Source: Purpureocillium takamizusanense (taxonomy: Eukaryota; Ascomycota; Sordariomycetes; Hypocreales; Ophiocordycipitaceae). From it: DNA of 64,000 nucleotides. The notes below the pieces were generated by a model. That model saw only the letters and a list, made by a program, of their open reading frames with translations. It made no database searches and had not been told where the DNA came from. Every line of letters starts with the position of its first letter. The stretch's first letter is position 1. The stretch lies in assembly GCF_022605165.1 (NCBI RefSeq), contig NC_063069.1, forward strand, positions 3,472,001 to 3,536,000, in the 5' to 3' direction. Both the position numbers and the translations under genes were made by a program. Of the stretch, positions 35,286 to 46,886 are shown in pieces.

Positions 35286-37230
35286 GGCGGGCAGGAGGAA
35301 TTTGACTTGAATGACCTGTTTTCGCACGCACGCAAGATCGAGAGACGGTCATGGATTCCTCGGGGTCCTCGTGCGTCCTCGAAGCGAGAGCAACGGGGCC
35401 GCACGTCATTATTAAATCCATCAGCACAGGGCGTGGCGTGCTCCGCGTCTGGGCTTGAGATATCAGGGGGGGAAAACGACAAGAAGCCCATGAGGCATGG
35501 TGAGCGAGATAACGGAGTCCGTCTGTCATGGCCGCTCACATGCGTAACATGTCGTGGGTAGAAAATAATTTTCGCAGCGAGTCTGCTGTTTCGTACGTGT
35601 GTAGGAGGGAGCTTTTTGGCGTAGCCGAGGCGAAACGGGGGGTGGCGTTGCCTGTGGCTTGCAAGTCGGAGGTCCGTGATGCTTCAGCTGGCAACGATCA
35701 CGTCCAGGAACCGGCAAGTCTTAAAATTCGTCGCCAGCGGAAACCACGCCAAGCCAGCCGCGCGGCTGGCGTTCAGGACCAAAGAGTAGTGACAAATACT
35801 ACTACTCATGGCCCTACTACTGCTAGTCGGCCGCACAGGCGCTTTTGCAGGAGCGCCACCGTCCCTGCAGGTACGCGAAGCCCGGAGTTGCTGTGCCTGA
35901 TGGGTTGACGATTGCGAGAACGAGGGAGGAGGGGCAGTGACTCTCGAGGCCAAGCTCGTCGGGATCTGCATCGGGCTTTATGGGTCCAGGCTTTAGAGTT
36001 TGGGATATCTGGCGGCTGAGCAGGGTTCAGGGGGGGAAGTGGTACAGCTCGAGGAGGAGGAGAGGAGGAGGAGGTTGTAGATGCCGACTTGGAGTTGGTG
36101 TTGGCGCAGGGGAGGGGGGTATCCCCAGGTTGCAACTGCCGTCTTATCCGCGGAAGTCTGCTACGGGATGCATGATTCGGCCTTACGAGCCGTGATGATT
36201 TCGGTTGCCTGGGATGCAAGATTGACGTGATGGATGCTCCCGATGCGAGGGTTGGAGGACAACATGATGCAGCAGGTTGACTCTGAACTAACACAATTAA
36301 GATAGGTCAAAATGAGTTCGCTCGATACATGTACAGCCTACATGCATTGCAATTTGCGCATGGCATCGCCCAAACAAAATAACCACTTGCGATTTCGCAA
36401 CGGCTTTGACATGTGAGGCTCGTTCGGTTTGGCGTTTGGCCGTGCGCTGGAGCTATGCCGTGCCCGGCACGTGGGGCCGCATCTTGACAGTCGACTCGTG
36501 AGGGTGGGATAAGTTTAGAGCTTTCTTGGAGCTTTAGATGACATGCGAACCCGGCTCGTGGCTGGCTGCCGGTACTTGATGGGGCCAGTTCCCCACTGAC
36601 GATCCCATCTAGACTGAGAGTCTGAGAGAGAGAGAAGAGGGAAGGAGAGGGTCTGGGCTTCCTCTTCTCGACACCTCATTGCTGTGCCCATCGGAGATTC
36701 GTTCGTTGCCAAAGTAGCGACGGGCTGCGCCTCCAGATGACACGGTGCGACGGCAAGACGGAATTTTTCGCATGTGTTGTTTGTAAGTTCGCCCCGTTGA
36801 TGTGGTGGCGCGCCGATACTGCAGCAACATCGCCTCCGGCAACTGCTATTGGGTCTGCGGCACAGAACTAAGTAGCCCCGGGGGGCAGCAACATAGTCAC
36901 CCGGAGCTGGAGCTGAAGCAGGGCATGGGTCGGGCTGTTGTTGGGTCTTGATCAAGAGGCTGGCTGAGCTTACAAACCCTCGGGCGCGCATCAGAGCAAG
37001 ACAAAAAACGAACAAGATCAGTGGTGGACTGTGAGATTCTCATTTCAACGACGATTGTCATCCTGCAGAGCTATTACAGCCACCACTTGTCTACATATCG
37101 CCATGCTCAGGAAAACGGGCCAAGTGTTTTGGCGGCAGACAAGTTCGTCACTCTGGGAGCAGATTCAGTTGGAGGGGTCTGATCGGAGGGTCAGCTCTTC
37201 GATGCTGGACAAAGGGGGGGGGGGGGGGGC
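35286..37230. other. 1.9 kb intergenic region
   Basis: Promoter side of the GPCR gene and 3' side of the secreted-protein gene. Low-complexity GGA repeats lie near 36045-36075 and AG repeats near 36620-36650. Frames here (for example 36515-37015, minus) show no homology. Confidence 0.5.
37214..37229 (+). repeat. G16 homopolymer just past the stop codon of the secreted-protein gene
   Basis: Sixteen consecutive G residues on the plus strand; on the coding (minus) strand this is a C16 tract starting two bases... after the TAA at 37233-37231. Length in such runs is error-prone in assembly, but it cannot affect the coding frame because it follows the stop. Confidence 0.85.
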
Positions 37231-37801
37231 TTACTCGTCATCAGCAGAATCAGAATCCTCAGCAAATGGGAACTCCACCGCCGCGGTCTCATTCGTGAAG
37301 AGTTCCTGAGGGTACTGACAGCACTGAAAGTCATCTCCTCCGGGGCAGATCTTGTTGTTTGGATCTATGGGCAGGTTAGCTTTGCTTTGCTGAAAGTCCC
37401 GCCACAGGACATCTGGACGGAGGAGGACGCCGGGGGCGGGAGGGTTGACGCCGTTTTAAGCGCTTACCGTCTATGATGGTCAGATTGCCGACGCAGCGGT
37501 CCGTGAAGGTGCACGAGGTGCTCCAATCTCGGCCAGGGCAATGTGTGAAATAGCTGCAGCCCTTGTAGTTGCTTGGGAGGCCGGGGCATGGCGAGTAATC
37601 ATCGGTCTTGTCCCAGATGTGGCCCTCGCGGCGGATGCATTCACTCTCGTCGAGGCAGATGCACCACGCACTGACAATCAACGAATACGTCATGGGGCTA
37701 TAGGCGGGGGCGCAGGTGCCATTGATTCTCGCGGTGGTGGTGAGGGGGGTTGCGAGGACGAGGGGGAGAAAAGAAGCAGCAACGAGGGCAAGGGCCTTCA
37801 T
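37231..37801 (-). CDS. Small secreted cysteine-rich protein (12 Cys)
   Basis: Exons 37801-37468 and 37364-37231 give 155 residues; the 103 nt intron has a GTAAGC donor and TAG acceptor. A signal peptide MKALALVAASFLPLVLA is followed by a mature protein with twelve cysteines, enough for six disulfides, including CIC near residue 47 and a terminal CC in DDFQCCQYP. Three potential N-glycosylation sites are visible (NGT, NLT, NET). The C-terminus is strongly acidic (EDSDSADDE). I do not recognise the fold; small size, secretion and Cys density make it an effector-like candidate by general criteria only. A G16/C16 tract starts just after the stop codon. A neighbouring unrelated AT-rich stretch (38300-38780) suggests a fast-evolving locus. 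Confidence 0.72.
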
Positions 37802-39637
37802 GGTGACTGTGGTTTGTTTTCTTACTTAGTTTTCTGGTAAGAGGCTGGTGAATTGCTGATGAGCTAGAGACGAACTCGAGATGACACATGGATCATCAGT
37901 TTGGTTTTGAAGGCTCTGAAGACGGGTTGAGGGGCCTTCTTATAGTAAGTAGACCGGCGGGAACGGGTCTGGTCTCGACACGCATGATGAAGCTGCCTGG
38001 ATGTCGACCACTTCGCACCCTGTCGCGATATCACGTTCGGCGCGTCCAAGTGGCAAAAAGGGCCGAGAGAACCTCTTGAGTCCCGTGATGGATGCCGATG
38101 CAGGATTGGGTGCTATGCACCACGGCAGAGGTGACGTGATTATTGATATTTGGGTTTGTGCTTGCGCTGTGCCCAGGAACAGTATATATCACGGACGTAT
38201 ACGCAAGTCATGGCGAAGGTAGAGCTCGGGATGATGATAGAAGAGGCCGTCTCGTGAGACGGGGTCGCTCTCTGTAGTGGTGGACTGGACCAGTCAAAGA
38301 CAGTGCAAGGTTGTTGAGAAATGTTTTATATCGTCTTAATAGTAGGGTCTTGGGCTCGCAAAGCATATGTCAGCGCAGGACTTGGCACTATGCGCCAGGC
38401 TGGAATCAAATATGTAGCTATCGTTTAGGTTTGCCTATGCGCGGGCAACTCGATATATAGCGCATATATGACCGAGATTGATAGAGTCCTTAACGGTGCT
38501 GATGAAGGCAGGCCTGTACTATAGGCTATTGTCTTTAGCGGCAAGTACGCGCATGGAAAGAAGGTACAAGAACTTTACTGAATGGTATATATTATACTAT
38601 ATAGCGTCCTTGGCTTGTGCGACGGACGCCAGAGGAACGACTTGGCGCTGTACGACACGCCACAAGGATTCCTCGAGGAATGACGGTCTGGGCTCATCCA
38701 TCTATGCGTTAAGACTAGATGCAGTATATACGGCGTAGGTCTAGCCCATATTTACCGTAGTACAAAGTAAGGAGTGCTCCACAAAGACGTCGATAGAGGC
38801 AGTCTCGCGATATACGCAGCGCCATTCTGTTCGGCGGTGGCCTCGGACGTCTATGGATGATGCAAAGTCTACGTCTGCCGCCGCATGTCGTATCATGCGG
38901 TGTTGTTTATTGGAGCGTGTGTGACAAGCCTGCAGTCCCATTCGTTGCAGCGTCGAGTTGCGCGCCCCATGTTGTCTCTCAGCCTCTGAAGAGCCACATC
39001 ATGTTCCACAAGGTGTAACTTGACTCCTTGCGTGCATGCGCATGAGCGACCACGGGGGGGTGTAGTCACATTGCGCCGAGGTCACTGGGGCACGACGAGA
39101 GTCTCCATGATTCGAGCGGCGATGCCATCGATTACAGAATTGACCATCTGTAAGAGAAATTTCTGGATGTTCGGGACGAGGAGGACGACTGTTGGTTTTG
39201 TAGGCAGTCGTTTGTGGTGGATGGATCCATGGCTGGGTCATGGATGAGATCTCATCCAACCCCTCCAGTGAGCGAGCATTGAAAGAACCTTGAAAGCAGG
39301 GCGGGAAGCAGCCCGCTGTAAGTCGAACCCAACTGCTCCACTAATGAGAGCGTCGCAGCGCGGACCACCTGCGTCATCCACTGGCGCTACCACCTGCCAT
39401 TGCGTTGCATTGCATCCATTGATTGCTGGACGGACGCTAGTGGCGCCCGTCAATCAATTTGTCCAGTCCGCTCTGCAGTAATAAATGGCAACAATACAGT
39501 ACCAGTAACTATGAAACGCGACGACGCACGCTCGTTCATCCCGTCAAAGCAAACAAAAACAACGCCCACAGCCAGCCCGCACCGCCGCCGTGCCTTGACC
39601 CCGACATGCTCTCCTCCTAGCACCAGACAAGCCCGCC
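37802..39637. other. 1.8 kb intergenic region with a partly AT-rich stretch
   Basis: The 38300-38780 part is locally TpA-rich (TATATA clusters near 38450-38470 and 38585-38602) with stops in all frames and resembles a weaker RIP relic. TACAAAGTA lies at 38761-38769. The right end is the promoter of the CorA/ALR-type transporter. No gene is recognised. Confidence 0.5.
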
Positions 39638-42025
39638 ATGGCCGCCGCGGATGACGATGAGACGGGCGCGCGCGCTGGACGAACAGCGGCAGCGGCGGAC
39701 GTGTCGGCTGGAGCAGCAGCAGCTCCTCCTGCCGCTGCGGGATCTCCAGTGCCGGCATCCACAGCGCCTGCTGCAGGCGACGGAGCACTTGGCAGCAGCC
39801 CCCCGACGCGGGCGGTAACAGCAGCGGCCCCAGCGGTCTCTGCATCGCCTCCCGCTGAGCCCACAGCGGCAGGAGCGGTAGGAGCTGGAGCTGGAGCTGG
39901 AGCCGACGGCGCTGGCACAACAACACCACCACCACGCTCTCCACCACCACCACGCGTGAGCGACGACGCCCACGTGAGCAACATCGCGACGGCCTCGTTT
40001 CCCACCCTGCCGCAACACCCTTCTCCCGCCGGCTCGGAGCGCCACCGCGTGCACTACGACCTCGCCGTCGACACCCGACGACCTTCACGGCTGCTGTCTC
40101 CGCGCGCAGGCGACGCTACCGCCGCCGCCGCCGCGAACGCAGCCGCCCGTAAACGCCACCGCTCCGACACCGACACCGACACGAATGCGCTGCGGCCCTT
40201 TTCGCCATCCAGCTACGACGCCTACGGCAGCAACGGTGGTGGTCCTCCGTCGCCTTCGGCCCTCCGCCGCCGCCGCAGCACGCGCGCCGCGACGCTCACC
40301 ACGCTCGACAGCCACGATGACTTCGACGGCATCCCCTACGGCGCCCGCCCCGGCTGGCAGCCCGGCTCCGAGCCCGGCTTCGACCCGCAGCTGCCCGACG
40401 GCGGGCACGCCTCCATGCCCACTCTGAGCGCCCCCTGCGACATCACCGTCGTCGACTTCTCCCTCGACCGCATGCTCAAGCGCCACTTCGACAACGACGG
40501 CTTCGTGCGCTTCGTCGCCGAGCCCAAGGAGCCGTGGGCCAAGTGTCGCTGGATCAACGTCAATGGCCTCAGCTGGGACGTGATCCAGGCCGTCGGCACC
40601 AACAAGGGCCTGCACAAGCTCGCCCTCGAGGACATTATGAACATTCGCAACCGCACAAAGGCCGACTGGTATCCCAACCACGCCTTTATCATCATGACCC
40701 TGCAGAAGCTGGTCCACCTCGTCGACTCGGACGACTCGGACTCGGACTCGGACTCGGACGACTCGAGTCCTCCGAGGCGGGCGGGACCACAGGGAGGAGG
40801 AGGAGGAGGAGGAGGAGGCGGCGGCAGCAGCAGCAGTGCCAGAAGTCGCTGGATTCCCGACTGGTTGTGCTTCTGGGGCAGCCGCATCGATAGGAAGAAG
40901 CTCCGCGCCGACCTGGAGAAGCATCTCGAAAGCGCCAAGGGCGGCAGCCCCGTGCTTTCCGACGGTACCAGGCTCGAGGAGACGGCTATGCTGCGCTCGC
41001 TGCAGCAGTACCACGCGTCAGGCAACGAGGCGCGCACCGACTTCATGGAGAAGAACTCGTCGCTCGCGCCGTACCGCATGGCCGTCGCCGCGGAGCAGGT
41101 GTCCATCTTCCTCACCAACGACAACACCGTCATCTCCTTCTTCGAGATCTCAGCCGGCGACGTGGAGCGGCCCATCGTCACCCGCCTCAGCAACCCGGGC
41201 ACCATCCTGCGCGAGTCGTGCGACGCCTCGATGCTGGTGCAGGCCATCATCGACGCCGTCATCGACCTCGCCCTGCCCCTGACAGCCGTCTACACGGACC
41301 TGCTGGGCGACCTCGAGCTCGACGTGCTGACGGCCCCCTCGGTCAAGCAGTGCCGCTCGCTCTACATTTGCATCGCCGAGATCAACAAGATGCTGCGCTT
41401 CCTCAGCCCCATCGACAACCTCGTCAACGTCCTGCGCGACCACCGCACCCCGCTGACCCAGGACCAGGCCGCCCGCGTCCTCGAGAACCCGGCCTCGGGC
41501 GTCATCGTCAGCCCCATGACGCACACGTACCTGGGCGACGTCCTCGACCACTGCGTCATCATCACCGAGGCCATGCAGCAGCTCAAGCAGTCGAGCGAGA
41601 ACCTCATCAACCTCATCTTCAACACCATCACCGCTAACCAGAACGAGTCGATGAAGCAGCTCACCACCGTCACCATCATCTTTTTGCCCCTGACCTTTAT
41701 CACCGGCTTCTTTGGCCAAAACTTTTCCGAGGATAAGTTTCCCGAGATTCACAACGGCATTTGGTACTTGTGAGTTGCCCATGTCCTCCTTTCCCACCGA
41801 GTCTGATTGCAATGCCCCATCAATGTGTAGCAGCGGCAGCACTGACACGTCTGGAACCTCCACAGCTGGGCCGTCGCCGCCCCCACTGTGGTCGCGACGA
41901 TACTGATCCTCATGCGTGACATGATTTACGCATGGTTCGTCCGCATCATTCAGCGCAAGCGCATCCTCAGCAGCCGCCGAAAGTCCAAGTCGCGGCGGCG
42001 GAACATGCGCAGGGCTAGAACGTAA
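39638..42025 (+). CDS. CorA/ALR-type Mg2+ transporter, large fungal form
   Basis: Exons 39638-41769 and 41866-42025 give 763 residues. A disordered N-terminus of about 260 residues, rich in Ala/Pro/Thr, precedes the CorA cytoplasmic domain (DNDGFVRFVAEPKEPWAKCR, then WINVNGLSWDVIQAVGTNKG and HKLALEDIMNIRNRTK). An acidic Asp/Ser repeat and a poly-Gly/Ser insert lie in the middle of this domain (about 40725-40850). The C-terminal coiled region leads to helix 1 with LTTVTIIFLPLTFITGFFGQ; the family's GMN motif reads GQN here, as in many fungal homologues. Helix 2 (VAAPTVVATILILMRDMIYA) is encoded by exon 2, and the end is highly basic. It probably imports Mg2+ or another divalent cation at the plasma or organelle membrane. 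The phase-2 intron (41770-41865) inserts an immediate stop if retained, removing helix 2. Confidence 0.9.
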
Positions 42026-43436
42026 CCCGAAAGCGTCATCGTGTCTGTGTACACGAGGCATGCGACAAGGCACCAGACGCTCTCGTTGTAATGGCAGGCA
42101 GCATAAGCCATCGGGGCTATGACGCCGCGTCAAGATTTACGAATTTATTCACCATGTCCACTAGAACGGCTCGCATGAAAGTTGCTCGTTGTCGTACATA
42201 CGTAGCCTCCAATTGTCCCGCGGAACACCCATTCACATGAGTTTGTCTCAGGCGGACGAAGCCCTTGGGGCGTGGCTCCGGCTGTACTCTCACGGACTGC
42301 AAAGCACAGGTCCCGATTTGACGTTGCTCACAGTGTATAGTCAGTCTTTACTCATGCATGAAAGGAAGCCGCTCCCTGGAATCAAAATCGGGGCCCGTCC
42401 TCACGCCTGTGGTCGGGCAACAACCTGCCTGCCTGCTTTCCACGCCATGTCGCGTTGGTGGTGGTGGTGGCTGGCGCAAACTGGGCACCCGCCGCGATCA
42501 ACGTGGACGCATAAAGACAAAGACACACAGGATACCCCCGGCACCCCTGCTCTACAGCCATACTTTCAGTGTTCCTCACCGTCAGCGCTGCTAGCAATTC
42601 CGGCGTACCGCTGGGAGACCGACATGTCATGCTGCATTCGTGGGAATACTGGATTGGCTAGTACCACCTTACGTCTCTGGCCTCTGTGAGCATCATCATC
42701 ACATGGAACAAAGGAAAGCAGTCCATCAAGGACAGACCTGGAGCCGCTTGTCCGACCGGATCCGCTTCCCCGCACGGATCCCTCCCCCGTGCTGCTGCCC
42801 GCATATTCCGCAACCCCCCCGGGCGGGAAACGCTGTGACAGCTGCCTTTGCGGTGTGTTTGCTCAGCTGCAGCCTCAGCTCCACAGCTGACCGCTCGGGG
42901 ACGCCCCTTCACACGCGTTCAAAGGGCCCAACCAACCTGTTGGCACCTGGCACGAGTTGTGCCTTGCGCTAGTAGCCGTTTGCTGGGCTGTTGCTAGTAG
43001 TAGTAGCATGCCAGATCGTGATGGGATCGCGCCGGCCGGCCCTGATGGGGAAAGAAAGGAAAGACCTTTGCCGAGCCGAAGCCAAGCCCCCCTTGAACAA
43101 CGTGGTTTCGAACCATGGCAACAAGCTGCGATGAAAGGCGATATGCGGACGCTACGTAATACTGCATTCTTCGTCGGGGTCTTACCTCACTGGGGGGCCC
43201 CCCGGTCAACCGCGAGCCGCGCTTGGGGTTTTCGTCCCAGACGAGACGGGGGCGCACGCAAGCGAGGCCCGCCCATATTCGGTCTAGCACTATGAAGCAA
43301 GTTACCTAGTTCAGTGTTCCAGCAGGGTGGCCGTACGAGGAGAAATTGTGTGTGTGTGCGACTTGGGGTCGTCGGCTGTGCCTGGTGTCGATGTCATGGA
43401 GGCAGCCAGCCGCCGGCACACAGCCCATTACGTCCA

Positions 43437-43478
<42 letters not shown>

Positions 43479-44124
43479 GAGCAGGGCTGATGGATCGCCC
43501 GTCCGTCGTCGTCACGGACAAAAGGGTCTTAATATGCCGACGGGCACACGCGTGCAAAACCCTCCCCCCCGTAAAATGGAACGGTCCCCACAGCCAGCCA
43601 GCCAGCCTCGGCACTGATGCGCAGTAACTACTAAACTTGCTAGCTTGATGGGAGGTCTACCTGTGCATACAGACGTATGTACGTACGAGTACATGCCCGT
43701 CCTGACATACCTACCTGTTCTGGGATCTTTGCGTACCTTGGTAGACTGTAGTACTACACAACCCTTTTTTCCCTCCCCAAAGAGGTGTGGCGGCTGAAAT
43801 AGGTTGTGCACTGTTACCAAGTACTGCAACTGCTGGTGCTACTCTCTCTCTCACTCTGGCAATCAATGCCTGTCCTGTCTTGCAGGTAAACGCGCTTGAG
43901 AAGGCCGTGCACCGCCGCCACGGGGAAATTCAAAAAAAAAAAATTCATTGATCGACCGGGCGGCGGGGTGGCTGCGCGTTTCTTTCTTTTCCCCCTCAAG
44001 AAACAGTAGCAGCAGCAGTAACTCACTCGTCCTTTTCTTTGGTTGGCGAAGACAAAAACCAAAAAGAAACCCTCCCCAAAAAAACAGAGAGAGAGAGCGA
44101 GAGAGGGTTGGCCCAGCACGCAAA
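42026..44124. other. 2.1 kb intergenic region with a CA microsatellite
   Basis: Contains the (CA)19 repeat at 43438-43476 and short tracts near 43935-43950 (A10) and 44080-44105 (GA). Frames seen here are short and without homology. The right end is the leader of the ceramidase gene; the ceramidase frame is open upstream to 43948 but without a family-like start before 44125. Confidence 0.55.
43438..43476 (+). repeat. (CA)19 dinucleotide microsatellite
   Basis: Thirty-nine nucleotides of uninterrupted CA repeat in an intergenic region; likely length-polymorphic. Confidence 0.95.
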
Positions 44125-46749
44125 ATGCTTGCCCTTTGGCTGCACGTGGCCAACCTCATACTCACGTTATCGACGTTACTACCACCGACGAGTCTCGCCG
44201 CCGCGGCGCGAGTGCACGGCGGCCACCAGACATGTCCCGCAGGGCAACACCACCACTACCAACAACAACAACAACAACAAGAACAGAAACCTGCCACGTG
44301 CAGCAACAACCAAAATAATCGGCCAAGATTCTTCGACGGAGCTTCTGCTCCTCCTCGCGGGGACCGCTACCTCGTCGGCGTCGGCAAGGCGGACATCACG
44401 GGCCCCATCGTCGAGATCACGCTCGCCGGGTACGGCAAGTTCGAGCAGGGCGGGACGGGCCTGCGCCAGAGGCTGTACAGCCGCGCCTTCATCGTCGCCG
44501 ACGTCGAGGACCCGCGCGACCGCGTCGTCTATCTCGTGCTCGACGACCTCGCCGGCGACACGGCCGTGCGGTACGGCCTGTTCGAGGCCCTGGCGCGCTT
44601 GGGGGGCGAGTACGCGGCCTACTACAACCACAACAATGTGGCCCTGACGGCGACGCACTCGCATGCCGGCCCGGGGGCTTGGTTCAACTATTTCTTGCTG
44701 CAGACGCCGACGCTGGGGTTCGACCGCCAGAGCTATCAGGCTATCGTGGACGGCGCCGCCTTGTCCATCAAGAGGGCCCACGATAGCCTCCAGGAGGTAG
44801 ATAGACACGCCACAGGCACCTCAACCGAACCCCCTCTCCCTCCTCTGTTTATCTCTCTCCGGGGCGGAATCACCCACAGACGGCATGAAAATTCCCACTC
44901 ACAAACGGTCGCACACAGCGCGCTGATCATATGGGCAGGGATATCTTGATGTCGGCACCACCGAGATACGGAATGCCTCCATCAACCGCTCGCTCCACGC
45001 TTACCTGCAGAACCCCGAGGATGAGCGAGCGCAGTACCCGGCCTCCGTCGACACCACCATGACGGTCCTCCGCCTACAGCGCAGCTCCGACGACCGAGCC
45101 ATCGGCATCTTCACCTGGTTCGCGGTCCACGGCACCTCGCTCTACAACAACAACACCCACGTCGCCGGCGACAACAAGGGCGTCGCCGCCTGGATGTTCG
45201 AGAGGGCCATGGACGCCGACGACTCGGCCGCCGACGGCTTCGTCGCCGGCTTCAGCCAGGCCAACGCCGGCGACGTCTCGCCCAACACCCTGGGTGCCTG
45301 GTGCGACGACGGCTCCGGCGTCATGTGCAGCCTCGACACGAGCGCCTGTCCCAGCGGCCGGACCGACGTGTGCAAGGGGCGGGGCCCAGAGTTCCGCGCG
45401 CTCGACAACGGCGTCAAGAGCTGCTTCGAGATTGGGCGTCGCCAGTTTGCCGGCGCAAAGGAGGTCTATGTGAGATTGCTGCTGCTTTCCCCTCCTTTAT
45501 GCTGATCCATCGATCGAGCCATGCTGGGCGTGATATTAATCTGCCGTCGTATCCGTGTTAGGACGCCATGGAGTATTCCACCATACCCGTCAGGGGCAGC
45601 ATCAAGGCCTTTCACTTCTTCCAGGACATGACCTACTGGAAATTCAACCTCCCCGACGACACCGAGGCCACGACGTGCCCGGCCGGCCTCGGATATTCCA
45701 CCGCCGCCGGCACCACCGACGGCGACGGCCTGCACGGCTTCACGCAGGGCATCACCACGGCGCCCTCCATGGGCCCGCGCGCCTTCCTCTCCCACCCTCT
45801 GAGGAGCCTGTGGTCCGCCCTCTTCAAGCTCCTCAAGCGCCCGTCGGCCGAGCAGAGGCGGTGCCACGGCGCCAAGCCCGTCCTCCTCGACGCCGGCGGC
45901 GTCACCTTCCCGTACGCGTGGGAGCCCAACCTCGTCGACATGCAGATGCTGCGCATCGGACAGGTCTTCATCGCCGTCAGCCCCAGCGAGATCACCACCA
46001 TGGCCGGCCGTCGCTGGAAGGCGGCCATCGCAGACGAGGCGCGCCGGCTGCTGCTGCTGGATGCGGGAACGGAGCCCGTCCCGCTCGTCGTCGGCCCAGC
46101 CAACACGTATGCGCACTACGTGACGACGCCCGAGGAGTACGCGGCGCAGCGATACGAAGGCTCGTCCACCATGTTTGGGCCCAATCAGCTCCAGGCCTTC
46201 ATCAACCTGACGACGGGCAATATGCACCACCTCGCGAGCGAGGCCCCCGACCCCCTGGTCCTGGCCGCGGCTTCGTCGCGCCGCCCCAAGCCCCCCAACC
46301 ACGTCAACTCGTCCATCTCACTGTTCCCAGGCGTCTTTTTCGACCGCGCCCCGGCGTCGCGTCCGTTTGGTCACGTCCTCCACCAGCCGCGAGCCGCGTA
46401 CAAGCGCGGCGAGGTCGTGCGGGCCACGTTCCAGGGTGCAAACCCGCGAAACAACCTACGCCTCGAGGACACATACCTCGCGCTCGAGAGGGAGGTGTTC
46501 CCGGGGCGGTGGGTGCGTGTGCTTGACGACTCGGACTGGTTCCTGCTGTACTCGTGGCGCCGGACAAGCCTCGTCCTGGGATACAGCGAGGTCGACGTCG
46601 CCTGGGAGACGACAATAGTAGGGGCGACCGAGGGGGACACGGACCTGGAGCCGGGGACCTATCGGTTCAAATATTACGGGGATGCACAGCGGCTGTTTGG
46701 GGGCGTGAACGCCTTCGAGGGGACCACGAACAGCTTCACGTTACAATGA
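44125..46749 (+). CDS. Secreted neutral/alkaline ceramidase
   Basis: The enzyme hydrolyses the amide of ceramide to sphingosine and fatty acid. Exons 44125-44796, 44939-45469 and 45562-46749, all phase 0, give 796 residues, the normal size. A signal peptide (LHVANLILTLSTLLPPTSLA) is followed by a His/Gln-rich low-complexity stretch (poly-Gln at about 44262-44285). The catalytic domain begins at YLVGVGKADITGPIVEITLA. Zinc ligands are seen in ATHSHAGPGAW and FAVHGTSL. The signature SQANAGDVSPNTLGAWC holds the catalytic Ser in DVSPN. The C-terminal immunoglobulin-like domain is complete (WVRVLDDSDWFLLYSWRR through FEGTTNSFTLQ). There is no GPI or membrane anchor, so secretion or a lysosome-like location is expected. 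It converges with the F-box gene, with 137 bp between stops. Confidence 0.94.
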
Positions 46750-46886
46750 AAAAAACGTAGATACTGACTGAATAGTTCGAGCTCGGCTAGGCATGTAATA
46801 TACAACGCCCCTTATTAATACCGTAAGTCTGCGTGAGCGACTTGCGATTTGTGCCATTGTCGTGCAGGTGCTGGACACTACTCGGG

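Noticed and set aside
39270..39390. Possible tRNA from GTCGAACCC near 39324
   Set aside because: Flanking arms do not pair into a cloverleaf.
41150..42133. 327-residue minus-strand open frame
   Set aside because: Antisense of the CorA/ALR transporter, compositionally Asp/Val/Gly biased, no homology.
43438..43476. CA repeat as a CRISPR-like array
   Set aside because: A simple dinucleotide microsatellite without spacers; CRISPR is not expected in fungi.
45466..46526. Large open frames on both strands over the ceramidase
   Set aside because: Shadows of exon 3; the ceramidase frame has the catalytic motifs and correct splices.
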